Below the pieces are notes generated by a model. It was given only the letters and a program-made list of their open reading frames with translations. It ran no database searches and was not told the origin of the DNA. Source: Treponema sp. (GTDB lineage: Bacteria > Spirochaetota > Spirochaetia > Treponematales > Breznakiellaceae). Taken from it: DNA of 5,699 nucleotides. Each line of letters opens with the position of its first letter. Within the stretch, counting starts at the first letter, position 1. The position numbers were made by a program, and so were the translations under genes. This document shows, piece after piece, positions 5,179-5,699 of this stretch. Location: the NCBI GenBank assembly GCA_031284385.1, contig JAISZZ010000064.1, forward strand, positions 1-5,699. Reading direction: 5' to 3'.

Positions 5179-5352
5179 AAGCAGTCGAAACCGTCCGCCA
5201 TACAGCGGTCACTTTGCAAAATATTTTATACCGCACGGCAGTCCAGTATACGATTCGCTTTTAAAACGGCTAGGACTATGTTCGGCTAGGGCAGTCGTTT
5301 CGGCAATTTTGCTGCCACGGATTATTCCATCAAATTGCAAGCCACCGCAATG

Positions 5353-5375
5353 TCAGATATATATGAAATATCTGA
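5353..5375. repeat. 8-bp-arm hairpin
   Basis: TCAGATAT (5353-5360) and ATATCTGA (5368-5375) pair exactly around a 7-base loop. There is no T run on either side, so a terminator role is not supported. Confidence 0.5.
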
Positions 5376-5491
5376 GCCAATTTTGTACAGCCCATTAGTC
5401 CATTTATTTTGATATTGGACTTGTTCGACAACCTTATGGGTTCTCCCACAAGTCGCAGCAAATGCTGTGCATTTTGCTGTTTTTAAGCGGA

Positions 5492-5523
5492 AGTTGTTCA
5501 AAAACTGAAGTTTTTGAACAACT
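5492..5523. terminator. Perfect 15-bp-arm hairpin between the convergent genes
   Basis: AGTTGTTCAAAAACT (5492-5506) and AGTTTTTGAACAACT (5509-5523) are exact reverse complements around GA. It lies about 50 bp beyond the argH stop and between two convergent genes, so it may terminate transcription, from argH in particular. Against a classic intrinsic terminator, the stem is AT-rich and no T run follows on either strand. It may instead be a dispersed palindromic repeat. Confidence 0.5.
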
Positions 5524-5571
5524 CTATTAAGTAAAAGCCGGCCATAAACGGTCAATTACGGGCCGCCCCGT

Positions 5572-5699
5572 TCATCGCGCAAATTTTCGCAGTTCCGCGA
5601 TTTGACGGCGGACTTCCTCCGGCGCCGGCCCGCCCTTAAGCCGGCGGGCCCCGGCGCAGGCGGCGGGACTTAAAGCGGCGTACACATCCTCCTCGAACA
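5572..5699 (-). CDS. argH: Argininosuccinate lyase, C-terminal end (partial at window edge)
   Basis: The last 41 residues of a gene entering from the right edge, ending in TGA at 5572-5574. The order FEEDVYAALSP, then ACAGAR, then GGPAPEEVRRQI matches the C-terminus of argininosuccinate lyase, where (F/V)xEDVxxALxPxxxVxxRxxxGGTAPxxVxxQI is characteristic. The enzyme splits argininosuccinate into arginine and fumarate, the last step of arginine synthesis, in the cytoplasm as a homotetramer. The catalytic residues lie outside the window. The usual GGT is GGP here. The base composition is GC-rich, unlike the AT-rich barrel gene it faces, and suggests this is core chromosome bordering the accessory stretch. 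Confidence 0.75.
   Translation of the reverse strand, partial: FEEDVYAALSPAACAGARRLKGGPAPEEVRRQIAELRKFAR

Larger units (their letters stand above)
5179..5571. other. Intergenic region without a convincing gene
   Basis: About 390 bp between the convergent barrel gene and argH. Reading frames on both strands are short and lack ribosome-binding sites. A + strand stretch of roughly 40 open codons ending near 5410 (containing GSRFGNFAATDYSIKLQ) could be a coding remnant, but I recognise nothing in it. Structures present are an imperfect tandem repeat of 16-17 bp at 5267-5299 (both units begin CGGCTAGG), a hairpin at 5353-5375 and a longer one at 5492-5523. GCAGTC recurs near 5183, 5239 and 5291. 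Confidence 0.5.

Noticed and set aside
5322..5555. 77-residue - strand open frame
   Set aside because: It has no ribosome-binding site or family resemblance, and part of it is simply the translation of the palindrome at 5492-5523.
1..5699. CRISPR array, tRNA or rRNA genes
   Set aside because: No regularly spaced repeats, no tRNA cloverleaf with a T-loop motif, and no rRNA signature sequence seen on either strand.

Overview
The window looks like an accessory, partly decayed stretch of a Gram-negative-type chromosome, most likely a spirochaete of the Treponema group (moderate confidence). This rests on the character of two predicted outer-membrane beta-barrel proteins, on a fragment of cofactor-independent phosphoglycerate mutase that reads like treponemal versions, and on mixed base composition. 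No RNA gene or marker settles the taxonomy.

Layout. Positions 1-541 are a patchwork of gene ends on the + strand: the C-terminal tail of an IS4/Tn5-type transposase, a 14-C homopolymer, an internal piece of phosphoglycerate mutase (gpmI), and the C-terminal tail of an unidentified protein. A 399-residue secreted protein (FnIII-like, then IPT/TIG-like, then beta-barrel) follows on the - strand at 536-1735; its stop overlaps the stop of the preceding remnant. From a divergent intergenic region, a two-gene + strand unit begins: a MATE-family multidrug efflux pump (1900-3373) overlapping a MarR-type regulator (3351-3818). The regulator is intact. The pump is broken by a +1 frameshift near 2195 and by a 99-bp non-coding element at 2661-2759 that has perfect 10-bp terminal inverted repeats, a 3-bp TTA target duplication and three internal hairpins. 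Removing one base and one element copy plus one TTA restores a 456-residue MATE protein of ordinary length.

Downstream, 3819-4138 has no convincing gene but holds two abutting imperfect hairpins (3936-3989 and 3990-4090) and a third small one, so it may be a structured RNA or a mobile remnant. A good sigma70-like promoter (4139-4167) then drives an AT-rich gene for a predicted outer-membrane beta-barrel protein (4186-5178). The 5179-5571 stretch is non-coding with three repeat or hairpin structures. The window ends in the C-terminus of argininosuccinate lyase (argH) on the - strand, entering from the right.

Functional reading. The coherent unit is a self-regulated drug-efflux operon (pump plus MarR) that has lost its pump. 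The best candidate for something undescribed is the small element in the pump gene: its two ends can pair with each other, or each can fold into its own subterminal hairpin. The folded region upstream of the last barrel gene is second.
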